Origin: Burkholderia cepacia ATCC 25416
Lineage (GTDB): Bacteria; Pseudomonadota; Gammaproteobacteria; Burkholderiales; Burkholderiaceae
Reading direction: 5' to 3'
Assembly: GCF_001411495.1 (NCBI RefSeq)
Contig: NZ_CP012981.1
Span: 2,728,001-2,792,000 of the forward strand
Length of the DNA stretch: 64,000 nt
Part shown: piece after piece, positions 16,964 to 24,967 of the stretch
Position numbering within the stretch: the stretch's first letter is position 1
How the letters are laid out: each line of letters starts with the position of its first letter
The notes under the pieces: model-generated
Databases searched by the model: none
Seen by the model: only the letters and a program-made list of their open reading frames with translations
What the model was told of the DNA's origin: nothing
Made by a program: the position numbers and the translations under genes

Positions 16964-18307
16964 ATGCATCTGAAGGGCACCATGGCAGCGACACTGTTCG
17001 TTGCTTCGACGGTGGGCGCGGCTCACGCACAGACGGTATCGGCGGGGGGTTATTCGCTGACCGTGATCGGTGACCTGGGTGGTCCGCGCGACATGCGGTA
17101 CAACGGGAATGCCGTCAGCGCCGACGGCAAGACGATCATCGGCTCCTACTGGAGCGACGCGCAGCCCGGTAACTCGATGGCCTTCTCGTGGTCGGCCGCG
17201 ACGGGCTGGCAACGGCTGGCCGCGCCGGCGAACGCCTATGACTCGCTGGCACAGACGGTGTCGGGCGACGGGCAGGTGATCGGCGGCTCGATCAGTGCGC
17301 GTCAGGTGGACAGCAGCAACCTCGATCGATGGGCGGTGCGATGGCCCGGCGACGGTCGCACACAGAAACTCGTTCCGGATACGGCGGGCCGGGACGCATC
17401 GGTCGAAGTCGCGAACCTCGCCGGCACGAGGATGACGGGCAGTTTCACGGCGACAGACGGCCGGAATGCACGGTTCATGTGGGACCAGCCGAGGGGTTTC
17501 CGCGAGTTGCCGCCGGGCGGCGACTATATCGTGCAGCTCCTGTCGATGACCTCGTCCGGGAATGCGGCAGCAGGGTTGGCCGGCAATGTCGACGGCGTGT
17601 ATGGCTCGCGCGCGCTCCTTTGGACAGAACGAATCGGCGAACGACTGTTGCCGACGATCAACGCGGGCGTGGCCAGAATGGATATGGCCCGCGGCGTGAC
17701 CGAAGACGAACGGACGGTCGCCGGCTCGATCGGCACGCTGGTGGTCACGCCGGACGGACAACGGGTCGACTCGGAGGCCGTGCTGTGGACGAACGGCGGC
17801 GACAGCATTCAGCGGCTCGGTTTTCTCGACGGTGACGACAGCAGCTACGCGCAAGCGATCAGCACGGACGGGCGGGTCGTCATCGGCACATCGAGCAACG
17901 GGCAAACCGGTGTCGAGCGCGTCTTCGTGTGGACGCCGCAAAGCGGCATGCGCAGCCTCGTTGCGTTGCTCGAAGCGGCCGGCCTGTCGGTCGGCACGCT
18001 GAACCTGACCAACGTGATCGGTGTGAGCCCCGACGGGCAGACCATCACGGGGCAGGGCTATCGCGACGGCGATCCCGACTATCGGCCGCAGTTCTGGCAA
18101 GTGCACATCGATGCGGCGACCCTGCGTGCGTTGCAGCCGGCGAGCCCGGGCGCCGACGCATTGCGGGTGCGGGCTTCGCCGCGCAAGGCGGCGTCACGCA
18201 TGCTGGCGGCGAAGCCGGACGCAGCGATGCATCGAAGCGTGTGCCGCATGCCCGTCAGCCCGGCGCAGCTCGCGCGATGCCTGCCGCGGTTGCCGGCCGC
18301 ACGCTGA
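16964..18307 (+). CDS. HAF-repeat (beta-propeller-like) exoprotein at the end of the fimbrial operon
   Basis: A 447-residue exported protein. The start at 16964 is preferred because GGGGGAG at 16951-16957 sits six bases ahead; TTG 16949 and ATG 16958 are possible but worse placed. The signal peptide ends near AHAQ (about residue 23). The body contains at least five repeats of the form A/G-V-S-x-D-G-x-x-x-x-G, e.g. AVSADGKTIIGS, TVSGDGQVIGGS, AISTDGRVVIGT and GVSPDGQTITGQG, many followed by W-x-x-x-x-G strands. This is the HAF pattern known from extracellular and autotransporter proteins. There is no autotransporter barrel; instead the last 60 residues form an Arg/Ala/Pro-rich tail with two cysteines. 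It begins 54 bases after the adhesin and probably belongs to the fimbrial operon. Function unknown. Confidence 0.72.
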   Translation: MHLKGTMAATLFVASTVGAAHAQTVSAGGYSLTVIGDLGGPRDMRYNGNAVSADGKTIIGSYWSDAQPGNSMAFSWSAATGWQRLAAPANAYDSLAQTVSGDGQVIGGSISARQVDSSNLDRWAVRWPGDGRTQKLVPDTAGRDASVEVANLAGTRMTGSFTATDGRNARFMWDQPRGFRELPPGGDYIVQLLSMTSSGNAAAGLAGNVDGVYGSRALLWTERIGERLLPTINAGVARMDMARGVTEDERTVAGSIGTLVVTPDGQRVDSEAVLWTNGGDSIQRLGFLDGDDSSYAQAISTDGRVVIGTSSNGQTGVERVFVWTPQSGMRSLVALLEAAGLSVGTLNLTNVIGVSPDGQTITGQGYRDGDPDYRPQFWQVHIDAATLRALQPASPGADALRVRASPRKAASRMLAAKPDAAMHRSVCRMPVSPAQLARCLPRLPAAR

Positions 18308-18338
18308 CGAGCGTGGTCGCACGCAGGTGAAGCGATGA

Positions 18339-18368
18339 AACAAGGCGCCGGTTTTCCGGCGCCTTGTT
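18339..18368. terminator. Bidirectional intrinsic terminator
   Basis: A perfect 13-bp stem (arms 18339-18351 and 18356-18368, starting AACAAGGCGCCGG) with a TTTT loop. A-rich and T-rich flanks give a U-tract in either direction, so it can end the rightward fimbrial transcript (last stop at 18307) and the leftward transcript of the small His-rich peptide gene (stop at 18373). Confidence 0.85.
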
Positions 18369-18372
18369 TCGT

Positions 18373-18510
18373 TTACCGCACCCAGCGACACATCCTGTGA
18401 TGGTGATGGTCGAAGTGGCACACGCGGTGCGGATGCGCTTCGGCGATGGCCGGCACGAGCACGGCGGCGGCGAGCGCCGCGACGGCGAGCGATTTCAGTA
18501 GCGTTTTCAT
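18373..18510 (-). CDS. Small exported His-rich peptide (HHHH-motif protein)
   Basis: A 45-codon gene. Translated from ATG at 18510 it begins MKTLLKSLAVAALAAAVLVP with a probable signal-peptidase site after AIAEA (residue 25). The mature peptide of about 20 residues reads HPHRVCHFDHHHH and then RMCRWVR: seven histidines, two cysteines and one aspartate, a strong metal-binding composition. An AGGAC ribosome-binding sequence lies ahead. It follows the DDRR lipoprotein gene by 48 bases on the same strand and ends 5 bases before the shared terminator. I know proteins of this kind only as uncharacterised 'HHHH-motif' entries in Burkholderia. A role in binding a transition metal or haem in the periplasm is inference only. 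Confidence 0.75.
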   Translation of the reverse strand: MKTLLKSLAVAALAAAVLVPAIAEAHPHRVCHFDHHHHRMCRWVR

Positions 18511-18558
18511 GTTGCAGTCCTGATCGTTGAAAAGTGAATCACGGGAAGAGGGAACGCC

Positions 18559-18849
18559 TTACCACTGCGGCCGCTGATCGTCGCGTCGGTCGTCCCGACG
18601 GTCATCGCGTCGGTCGTCCCGGCGGTCGTCCCGACGGTCATCGCGTCGGTCGTCCCGGCGGTCGTCATATCCGCGGGGATGCTGCGCTTCCCAGTCGCGG
18701 CGCTCCCAGTAGCGATTGCCGTCCCAGTAACGATCGCCATGCCAGCCGATCGTGACCTGAGCCGGGCCGGCAGGATAGGCGACGCACCCGGTCAGCATCA
18801 CGCTCGACAGCGCGCCAGCCATGACAGCGGACAACACGATGGATTTCAT
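18559..18849 (-). CDS. Small lipoprotein with DDRR tandem repeats
   Basis: A 96-residue predicted lipoprotein. ATG 18849 is chosen because GGGAG precedes it and it gives MKSIVLSAVMAGALSSVMLTGC, a lipobox ending at Cys22. After a short domain rich in Trp/Tyr (WHGDRYWDGNRYWERRDWE) the C-terminus is seven consecutive DDRR units and a final DDQR, a highly charged zwitterionic tail encoded by 12-base DNA repeats. The pattern resembles small lipoproteins with Y/W-rich motifs found in Burkholderiaceae, none with a known role that I can cite. It is first in a two-gene minus-strand unit with the His-rich peptide and is divergent from orbS. Confidence 0.78.
   Translation of the reverse strand: MKSIVLSAVMAGALSSVMLTGCVAYPAGPAQVTIGWHGDRYWDGNRYWERRDWEAQHPRGYDDRRDDRRDDRRDDRRDDRRDDRRDDRRDDQRPQW
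18583..18666. repeat. Seven 12-base tandem repeats inside the DDRR lipoprotein gene
   Basis: Eighty-four bases built of seven 12-base units such as GTCGGTCGTCCC and variants, arranged in a higher-order pattern: a 24-base block followed by a 36-base block sharing the same phase. Each unit encodes four residues (DDRR on the minus strand). Because units are multiples of three, gain or loss would lengthen or shorten the charged tail without breaking the frame. Confidence 0.85.
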
Positions 18850-19174
18850 GGTTTTCTCCCTTGGAAACAGCACCCCGATCGTACGAGCCCCCAAAATTTC
18901 ACGTAGTAAGAAGTTGCTACCGCACATGACACGTGCAGGCGTTTTGTCAGACGCGTGAAAGATCGTGTCGGTGGGGCGCAGGCCGGTCGTGCCGTTCGGA
19001 TTAGCCGATGACCACGTACCGAACCAGCTGCCGTGCGTCCCCTCCACCCGGGCAACGATTCCGTCAATTGTTCAGACAAATCCTGTCGACTGAAAGGGGC
19101 ATTCAGTAATCAGATTGAGAATGATTTGCGTTTACGTTAAATTGCGCTATCTCGGAATTTGACGGAGCAGATCG
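18850..19174. other. Divergent intergenic region between the DDRR lipoprotein and orbS
   Basis: About 325 bases. The orbS side holds a Fur-box-like sequence with an overlapping sigma70-like promoter (19113-19143). The left part carries the lipoprotein promoter, which I cannot place. Open frames here are short, without ribosome-binding sites, and I do not regard any as genes. Confidence 0.6.
19113..19143 (+). promoter_or_regulatory. orbS promoter with overlapping Fur box
   Basis: TTGAGA at 19115-19120 and TAAATT at 19138-19143 are spaced by 17 bases, a fair sigma70 promoter. The stretch GATTGAGAATGATTTGCGT (19113-19131) matches the repeated NATWAT-like pattern of Fur boxes and covers the -35 element, so iron-loaded Fur would block orbS transcription. 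Published work on B. cenocepacia reports that orbS is Fur-repressed; the exact bases given here are my reading. Confidence 0.7.
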
Positions 19175-19831
19175 ATGGCGATGGCGGAAGTGCTCGACCG
19201 ACCGGCGGCGGCAGCGGCGAACCCGTTCCTCGGCAGTCATCCCGACCGGCCGCCGCGTGCGCGCCGCGCCACGGAGCCCCGTGCGCAAGGCGCGTTGCTC
19301 GACGTGCTGATCTCGCATCGCGCGATGCTCGTGAACGTCGCGCGCGGCTTCGTCGGCTGCGCGAGCCGTGCCGAGGACGTCGTGCACGACGTGTTCGTGA
19401 AGCTCGTCGAATTCCCGAACCAGGATGCGGTGCGCCAGCCGGTCGCGTACGTGACGCGGATGGTGCGCAATGCGTCGATCGACGCGTGCCGCCGGCAAAA
19501 CCTCGAGAACGTCTATCACACGGAAGAGGACGACGGCTTCGACGTGCCGTCGCCCGAGCCGACGCCGGAAGCCGCACTGCTGACGCGCGATACGCTGCGG
19601 CGCGTGTGGGCCGCGCTCGACGACCTGCCGGCGCGCAGCCGCGCGGCCTTCGAGATGGTGCGGCTGCGCGAGGAGACGCTGCAGACCGCGGCGCGCGCGC
19701 TGAACGTGTCGCAGACGCTCGTGCATTTCATGGTGCGCGACGCGGAGCGCCACTGCGCGGAATGCCTCGACGCATGCCATCGCGGTGTCGCGTGCCCGGT
19801 GTTCCTGGGCGGCCGCACGCGGCGCCGGTAA
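19175..19831 (+). CDS. orbS: ECF sigma factor controlling ornibactin genes
   Basis: A 218-residue iron-starvation sigma factor (PvdS/FecI type). Sigma region 2 is SHRAMLVNVARGFVGCASRA followed by EDVVHDVFVKLVEF and the DNA-melting part YVTRMVRNASIDACRR (about residues 48-115). Region 4 is WAALDDLPARSRAAFEMVRL followed by a helix-turn-helix with RALNVSQTLVHFMVRDAERH (about 150-200). An N-terminal extension of about 40 residues is Ala/Arg-rich. A GGAG lies seven bases before ATG 19175. It is expected to read the TAAA-N17-CGTC promoters ahead of orbH, orbE and orbI. No anti-sigma gene accompanies it, and OrbA lacks a signalling domain, so activity is probably set by the amount made under Fur control. 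Confidence 0.94.
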   Translation: MAMAEVLDRPAAAAANPFLGSHPDRPPRARRATEPRAQGALLDVLISHRAMLVNVARGFVGCASRAEDVVHDVFVKLVEFPNQDAVRQPVAYVTRMVRNASIDACRRQNLENVYHTEEDDGFDVPSPEPTPEAALLTRDTLRRVWAALDDLPARSRAAFEMVRLREETLQTAARALNVSQTLVHFMVRDAERHCAECLDACHRGVACPVFLGGRTRRR

Positions 19832-19838
19832 GCGCGGG

Positions 19839-19863
19839 TAAAAAAACGCGCCGGCCAATCGTC
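19839..19863 (+). promoter_or_regulatory. OrbS-type promoter of the orbH operon
   Basis: TAAA at 19839-19842, exactly 17 bases, then CGTC at 19860-19863, followed by TATCAGACAGGAG. The same arrangement occurs at the orbE and orbI promoters in this window, and CGTCTATCAG is also shared with orbE. It lies 77 bases before the orbH start and matches the consensus published for OrbS. Confidence 0.85.
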
Positions 19864-19939
19864 TATCAGACAGGAGCGGCCGAAACCGCCGTTTTGCCAT
19901 CCGCTTTGCCACTTTCAACCGCCTCAGCGATTTCCGATC

Positions 19940-20182
19940 ATGACGCAAGCCACGACGCCTTCCGCCGACACCGACGATCTCGTCTATACGGTCGTCATCA
20001 ATGACGAAGAACAGTATTCGATCTGGCCGACGTTCCGGCCCGTGCCGGCCGGCTGGCGCGAAGTGGGCGTGAGCGGCCCGAAAGCCGACTGTCTCGCGCA
20101 CATCGAGACCGTCTGGACCGACATGCGCCCCGCAAGCCTGCGCCGCGCGATGGACGGCGAGCGCGCATCGCGCGCGTCGTGA
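19940..20182 (+). CDS. orbH: MbtH-like protein for the ornibactin NRPSs
   Basis: An 80-residue MbtH-family protein. The signature is plain: [20 protein letters not shown] with the N-x-E-x-Q-Y-S-x-W-P motif (residues 19-32), GWREVG (38-43) and a final helix with [14 protein letters not shown]. The three conserved tryptophans are all present. Such proteins bind adenylation domains and raise their solubility and activity, here presumably those of OrbI and OrbJ. It is the first gene behind an OrbS-type promoter, 45 bases ahead of orbG. The ribosome-binding site is weak. Confidence 0.95.
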   Translation: MTQATTPSADTDDLVYTVVINDEEQYSIWPTFRPVPAGWREVGVSGPKADCLAHIETVWTDMRPASLRRAMDGERASRAS

Positions 20183-20227
20183 CCCGCCGCGCCGCGTGGG
20201 CGGCGCGCTACCTGAAGAGGACGTTGC

Positions 20228-21235
20228 ATGACCCTGCTTTCGTTGCCGACGCTCGACGACCTGCGTATCGAGCCGGGGCTGCCCACCGTCGTGTCGCCGC
20301 GCGGCAGCGACGGGATGTCGATCGACGACGTCGCGCCGCTGGCGCGCGAGATCGCGGCCGACACGCTCGAACGGGCGGGCGGTGTGCTGTTCACGGGTTT
20401 TCACGTGCCGTCGATCGACGCGTTCCAGCAGTTCGCGGCGTCGTTCGGCGATCCGCTGATCGGCTATGAATACGCATCGACACCGCGCAGCCAGGTCGAG
20501 GGCGCCGTCTACACGTCGACCGAGTACCCGCCGCACCGCGCGATTCCGCTGCACAACGAGCAGTCGTATACGCGCGAATGGCCGCTGCGGATCTGGTTCC
20601 ACTGCGCGCTCGCCGCGCCGAAGGGCGGGGCGACGCCGATCGCGGACAGCCGCGCGGTGTATCGCGCGCTCGATCCGGCGCTCGTCGCGCGTTTCGAGAA
20701 GCGCGAGCTGCTGTACGTGCGCAATTTCGGGCAGGGGCTCGACCTGCCGTGGCAGCAGTCGTTCGGCACCGACGAACCGGCCGAGGTCGAACGGATGTGC
20801 GCGGCGCGCGGCATCGAATGCGCGTGGCGCACCGATGACGACGGCGAGCTGCTGCTGCGCACGCGTGAACGCTGCCAGGCCGTCGCGCGCCATCCGCGCA
20901 CCGGCGACCGCGTGTGGTTCAACCAGGCGAACCTGTTTCACCTGTCGGCGCTCGACGACGACATGCAGGAAGCGCTCGTCGACGCGGTCGGGCTCGAGAA
21001 CGTGCCGCGCAACGTGTATTACGGCGACGGCGAACCGCTCGAAGCCGACGCGCTCGCGGAGATCCGCGGCGTGCTCGACCAGCAGCGCATCGTGTTCCCG
21101 TGGCGCACGGGTGACGTGCTGATGCTCGACAACATGCTGACCGCGCATGCGCGCGACCCGTTCGAGGGGCCGCGCAAGGTCGTCGTCGCGATGGCGCAGA
21201 GTTATACGGTCCCGCGCGACCGAACGGAGGATTGA
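20228..21235 (+). CDS. orbG: Fe(II)/2-oxoglutarate-dependent aspartate beta-hydroxylase (TauD/SyrP-like)
   Basis: A 335-residue non-haem iron dioxygenase. The iron ligands are seen as H-x-E in LHNEQSY near residue 108 and the distal His in DNMLTAHARDPF near residue 305, followed by the 2-oxoglutarate-binding Arg in FEGPRKVV. The sequence resembles SyrP-like enzymes that hydroxylate aspartate bound to a carrier domain. Ornibactin contains D-threo-beta-hydroxyaspartate as its second residue, so the substrate is most likely aspartate on the second OrbI carrier domain. An AGAGGA sequence precedes the start. Its stop overlaps the orbC start by one base. Confidence 0.9.
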   Translation: MTLLSLPTLDDLRIEPGLPTVVSPRGSDGMSIDDVAPLAREIAADTLERAGGVLFTGFHVPSIDAFQQFAASFGDPLIGYEYASTPRSQVEGAVYTSTEYPPHRAIPLHNEQSYTREWPLRIWFHCALAAPKGGATPIADSRAVYRALDPALVARFEKRELLYVRNFGQGLDLPWQQSFGTDEPAEVERMCAARGIECAWRTDDDGELLLRTRERCQAVARHPRTGDRVWFNQANLFHLSALDDDMQEALVDAVGLENVPRNVYYGDGEPLEADALAEIRGVLDQQRIVFPWRTGDVLMLDNMLTAHARDPFEGPRKVVVAMAQSYTVPRDRTED

Positions 21236-22083
21236 TGACGCGTAGTACCGCCGCGCTTGCCGCGCGCGGGCTGTCGGTGGGATATCGCGACCATGTCGTG
21301 ATCGACGGGCTGGACCTGTCGATCGCGGCCGGCCGCGTAACCGCGCTGTGCGGACCGAACGGCTGCGGCAAGAGCACGCTGCTGCGCACGCTCGCGGGCC
21401 TGCAGCCCGCGCGTGCCGGCCATGTCGAAGTGAACGGGCAGCCGCTCGCGTCGTTTCGCCGTCGCGCGCTCGCGCGCGAACTGACGATGCTCGCGCAGTT
21501 CAACCAGATCCCGTCGGGCCTGACGGTGCGCGAACTCGTCGCGTACGGGCGCTATGCGTACGGCGGCTTCCTGCGCGGCCTGTCTCGCGCCGACCACGCG
21601 GCAATCGACGAGGCGCTCGACACGAGCGGCCTCGCCGGCGATGCGGAGCGCGACGTCGGTGCACTGTCGGGCGGCGAGCGCCAGCGTGCGTGGATTGCGA
21701 TGGCGCTCGCCCAGCAGGCGCCGATCGTGCTGCTGGACGAACCGACGACCTATCTCGACATCCATCATCAGCTCGACATCCTCGATGCGCTGCGCACGCT
21801 GAACCGCACGCGCGGGCTGACGATCGTCTGGGTGCTGCACGACCTGAACCAGGCGGCCGCATACAGCGACGAAATCGTGCTGATGCGCGCGGGCCGCCTC
21901 GTCGCGCAGGGCACGCCCGACGCGATGCTCGATCCGGCGCGGCTGCGCGCGGCGTTCGGCGTCGAGATGCTGAAGCTCGCGCATCCGCAGACGGGCGCAC
22001 CGATGTGCGTGCCGGCCTACGGGCCGACAACCGACGGCGCGCCGCAGGCGGCCGGTGTCTTCGACCGGGATCTCGCCGTATGA
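21235..22083 (+). CDS. orbC: Ferric-ornibactin ABC importer, ATP-binding protein
   Basis: A 282-residue FepC/FhuC-type ATPase. ATG 21235 overlaps the orbG stop (TGATG) behind a GGAGG; the TTG three bases earlier is less likely. Walker A is GPNGCGKSTLLR near residue 40, the Q-loop MLAQFNQIPSG near residue 85, the ABC signature LSGGERQRAW near residue 145, Walker B IVLLDEPTTYLD near residue 168 and the switch His in VLHDLNQAA near residue 200. It energises import through OrbD. The stop overlaps the orbD start by four bases (ATGA). Confidence 0.94.
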   Translation: MTRSTAALAARGLSVGYRDHVVIDGLDLSIAAGRVTALCGPNGCGKSTLLRTLAGLQPARAGHVEVNGQPLASFRRRALARELTMLAQFNQIPSGLTVRELVAYGRYAYGGFLRGLSRADHAAIDEALDTSGLAGDAERDVGALSGGERQRAWIAMALAQQAPIVLLDEPTTYLDIHHQLDILDALRTLNRTRGLTIVWVLHDLNQAAAYSDEIVLMRAGRLVAQGTPDAMLDPARLRAAFGVEMLKLAHPQTGAPMCVPAYGPTTDGAPQAAGVFDRDLAV

Positions 22084-24170
22084 CCACGTTCGCGATGCGC
22101 AAGCGCCTCGCGGCGGCGGGGAGGGGCACGACATCGGGCCGGGCCGGTGCGATCGCGATCGGCCTCCTCGCGCTGATCGCGGTGCTGGCGGCGTTGCGCG
22201 TCGCCCCCGATCTGCGCGTGTGGTGGAGCGCGGTGCCCGGCAGCGATGCCGCTGCGCTTGCGCACGTATTCCTGTTCGACCTCAACCTGCCGCGCGTCGC
22301 GGCCGCGCTCGTCGCGGGCGGGTGCCTCGGCATCGCGGGCGCGCTGTTCCAGTCGCTCACGCGCAATCCGCTCGCGTCGCCTGATTTGCTCGGCGTGACG
22401 GGCGGCGCCCAGCTCGGCCTGCTCGCGGCGATGCTCGTGCCGGCGCTGGCCGGCGTCGCGTCGGTGCCGCTGCTGTTCGTGTGCGGGCTGGCCGCGGCTG
22501 CCTGCGCGATCGTCGCGGCCGGCGGCTGGCGCGCGACGCCGTTGCGTCTCGTGCTCGCGGGCAGCGTGTGCATGCTGCTGTTCGCCGCGCTGTCGACGCT
22601 CGTGCTCGCCTTCTTCGAGCAGAACATCGCGGGCGCCGCGCTGTGGACCAACGGCAGCCTGTACCAGCCGGGCGCGACGGGCCTCGCGCTCGCCGCGCGC
22701 TGGCTCGTCGTGCCGCTGATCGCATTGCCGTTCGTGATCCGGCCGCTGAATCCGCTCACGCTCGGCGACGACGCGGCGGCCGCGGCCGGCGTGCGCGTCG
22801 ATGCGACGCGGCTCGCCGCGACGATCGTCGCGGTCGCGTTCACGAGCGTGGCCGTCAGTATCGCGGGCCCGCTGTCGTATGTCGGCCTCGTCGCCCCGAA
22901 CCTGCTGCGCCAGGTGCGCGGCGCGCGCGCCGCGCGGCTCGGCGTGCTCGTGCCGCTGTCGGCGCTCGCGGGCGGGGCGCTCGTGCTCGTCACTGACAGC
23001 GCGGTGCTCGCATCGGGGCTCGACGCCACGCTGTCGACCGGGGTCGCGATCGCGCTGGTCGGCACGCCGCTGATGCTGGCGATGATCCGGCGCGGCGCCG
23101 CGTGGTCGGGTGTGCTGCATGCGGATGCCGAACGCGCGGCGGGCGGCGGCTCGACGCGGCTCGTCGGCTGGCTCGAACGGCTCGGCTGGCCGCTGCGCAC
23201 GGCGCTGTTCGTCGTGGCAGGGGTGCTGGCCGTGTTCGTCGGCGTGTCGGCCGGCCCCGAGTGGCTGTCGATCGCGCGCTGGTCCGCTGCGCTGTCCGGC
23301 CACGATGCGCTCGCGCGGATGCTGATCGACCTGCGCATGCCGCGGCTGCTGTGCGCGCTCCTCGCGGGCGCGCTGCTCGCGGTGAGCGGGGTCGCGATGC
23401 AAAGCGTCGTGCGCAATCCGCTCGCGGGCCCCGAAGTGCTCGGCGTCACGCAGGGTGCGGGGCTCGTCACGCTGTTCGCGTTGTCGACGTGGCCGCTGAT
23501 GGGCCACGCGACGCTCGCAGCGGCTGCGCTGATCGGCGGCGGGCTGTCGCTCGCGATCACGCTCGCGCTGAATCACCGGCATCGCTATGCGCCACTCGCG
23601 GTGGCGCTGACGGGCATCGTGATCGGCGCGTTGTGGACCACGCTCGCGCAATGGCTGATCACGCAGGAAAGCGTGCAGCCCGCGCGCTTCGTCGTGTGGC
23701 TCGTCGGCGGGACTTACGGCCGCAGCTGGGGCGAGGTGTCGATGCTGCTGCCGTGGTGCGTGCTCGCGGTGCCCGTGTTCGCGTGGCTCGCGAAACCGCT
23801 CGACATGCTCGCGCTCGGCGACGACCAGGCGGCCGCGCTCGGCCTGCCGGTGGCTGTGCTGCGGCCGCTCGCGCTGACGATCGCGACGCTCGCCGCCTGT
23901 GCGGCCGTCGCGGCGGTCGGGCCGGTCGGCTTCATCGGGTTGATGGCGCCGCACGTCGCGACGATGCTCGGCGCGCGCCGGCACCGTACGCGGCTGTGGC
24001 TCGCGGCCGCGTGCGGCGCGCTGATCCTCGGTGTGGCGGACCTCGCGGCGCGCACGGTCGTCGCGCCGCGCGAAGTGCCGGCCGGCGTGCTGACCGCGCT
24101 GATCGGCGCGCCGTACCTGCTCGGGCTCCTGATCCTCGAGGGGCGCCGCGCCCGGCGCGCGGGGCGATGA
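22080..24170 (+). CDS. orbD: Ferric-ornibactin ABC importer, fused double permease (FhuB-like)
   Basis: A 696-residue inner-membrane permease made of two FecCD-type halves in one chain, as in FhuB. The duplicated marks are NPLASPDLLGVTGGAQLG (about residue 98) and NPLAGPEVLGVTQGAGL (about residue 450), and GPLSYVGLVAPNLLRQV (about residue 265) and GPVGFIGLMAPHVATML (about residue 615), the latter pair being the ATPase coupling loops. About twenty hydrophobic helices are present. It starts at ATG 22080 overlapping orbC and its stop overlaps orbF by four bases, so the whole import set is translationally coupled. Confidence 0.94.
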   Translation: MTTFAMRKRLAAAGRGTTSGRAGAIAIGLLALIAVLAALRVAPDLRVWWSAVPGSDAAALAHVFLFDLNLPRVAAALVAGGCLGIAGALFQSLTRNPLASPDLLGVTGGAQLGLLAAMLVPALAGVASVPLLFVCGLAAAACAIVAAGGWRATPLRLVLAGSVCMLLFAALSTLVLAFFEQNIAGAALWTNGSLYQPGATGLALAARWLVVPLIALPFVIRPLNPLTLGDDAAAAAGVRVDATRLAATIVAVAFTSVAVSIAGPLSYVGLVAPNLLRQVRGARAARLGVLVPLSALAGGALVLVTDSAVLASGLDATLSTGVAIALVGTPLMLAMIRRGAAWSGVLHADAERAAGGGSTRLVGWLERLGWPLRTALFVVAGVLAVFVGVSAGPEWLSIARWSAALSGHDALARMLIDLRMPRLLCALLAGALLAVSGVAMQSVVRNPLAGPEVLGVTQGAGLVTLFALSTWPLMGHATLAAAALIGGGLSLAITLALNHRHRYAPLAVALTGIVIGALWTTLAQWLITQESVQPARFVVWLVGGTYGRSWGEVSMLLPWCVLAVPVFAWLAKPLDMLALGDDQAAALGLPVAVLRPLALTIATLAACAAVAAVGPVGFIGLMAPHVATMLGARRHRTRLWLAAACGALILGVADLAARTVVAPREVPAGVLTALIGAPYLLGLLILEGRRARRAGR

Positions 24171-24967
24171 CGCTGCCGCTCGACGGCGCGCGCGCCACGC
24201 GTTTCTCGGCGTTCGCGCCCGAACCGTTCGCCGACCATCTCGACGTCGTCTGGCTCGGTTTGCCCGACGACGCGCACGCGCCGGGCCGCCTTGTCGTGCC
24301 GGTCAGCGCGTTGCCCGCGTACCGCGACGTCGTGCTCGACGCGATGGTCCGCCATTACGGCGGCGATCCGGCGCAGCACGCGCGCGCGCTGATGTCGCAA
24401 TGGAGCAAATACTATTTCGGCCGCGCGGCGCCGGCCGGCGTCGTCGCCGCGCTGACGCTCGGCCGGCCGCTCGACATGACACCCGAGCGCACGTTCGTCG
24501 CGCTCGACGACGGGATGCCCGCCGCGCTGTATTTCACGCACGATGCGCTCGGCGAACCCTGCGACGACCCGGCGCCACGCTACGCGGGGCTCGTCGCGCA
24601 TCTCGGCGCGGTGATCGACCTGCTCGCGGCGATGGGGCGCGTCACGCCGCGCGTGCTGTGGAGCAACGCGGGCAACCTGCTCGACTATCTGCTCGATACG
24701 TACCGTGCGCTGCCATGCGCGGCCGATCCGGTGCGCGACGCGGGCTGGCTGTTCGGTGCGACATGCTTTGCGTGCGAACCGAATCCGTTGCGCATGCCCG
24801 TGCGCGATGCGGTGCCGCGTTCGGCGCTGCTGCCCACGCCGTTCCGCGCGCGACGCGTGTGCTGCCTGCGCTATGAAATTCCTGGAGAAACGCAACTGTG
24901 TGGAAGCTGCCCCCTGCTACTGACGATGGACGACGCGGCGCTGGCCGAGCAGGACGCGATCCGGTGA
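24167..24967 (+). CDS. orbF: FhuF-like ferric-siderophore reductase
   Basis: A 266-residue cytoplasmic iron reductase of the FhuF family. The key mark is the C-terminal iron-sulphur motif CC-x11-C-x2-C (in [20 protein letters not shown], near residues 231-248), which in FhuF holds an unusual [2Fe-2S] cluster. Upstream are [15 protein letters not shown] near residue 80 and ILWSN-like [15 protein letters not shown] near residue 165, also characteristic. It would reduce Fe(III) in imported ornibactin so that iron is released. ATG 24167 overlaps the orbD stop, and the TGA overlaps the GTG start of orbB. Confidence 0.9.
   Translation: MTLPLDGARATRFSAFAPEPFADHLDVVWLGLPDDAHAPGRLVVPVSALPAYRDVVLDAMVRHYGGDPAQHARALMSQWSKYYFGRAAPAGVVAALTLGRPLDMTPERTFVALDDGMPAALYFTHDALGEPCDDPAPRYAGLVAHLGAVIDLLAAMGRVTPRVLWSNAGNLLDYLLDTYRALPCAADPVRDAGWLFGATCFACEPNPLRMPVRDAVPRSALLPTPFRARRVCCLRYEIPGETQLCGSCPLLLTMDDAALAEQDAIR

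Noticed and set aside
18583..18666. CRISPR-like array
   Set aside because: The units are 12 bases, contiguous and in frame inside a coding sequence, with no unique spacers and no cas genes.
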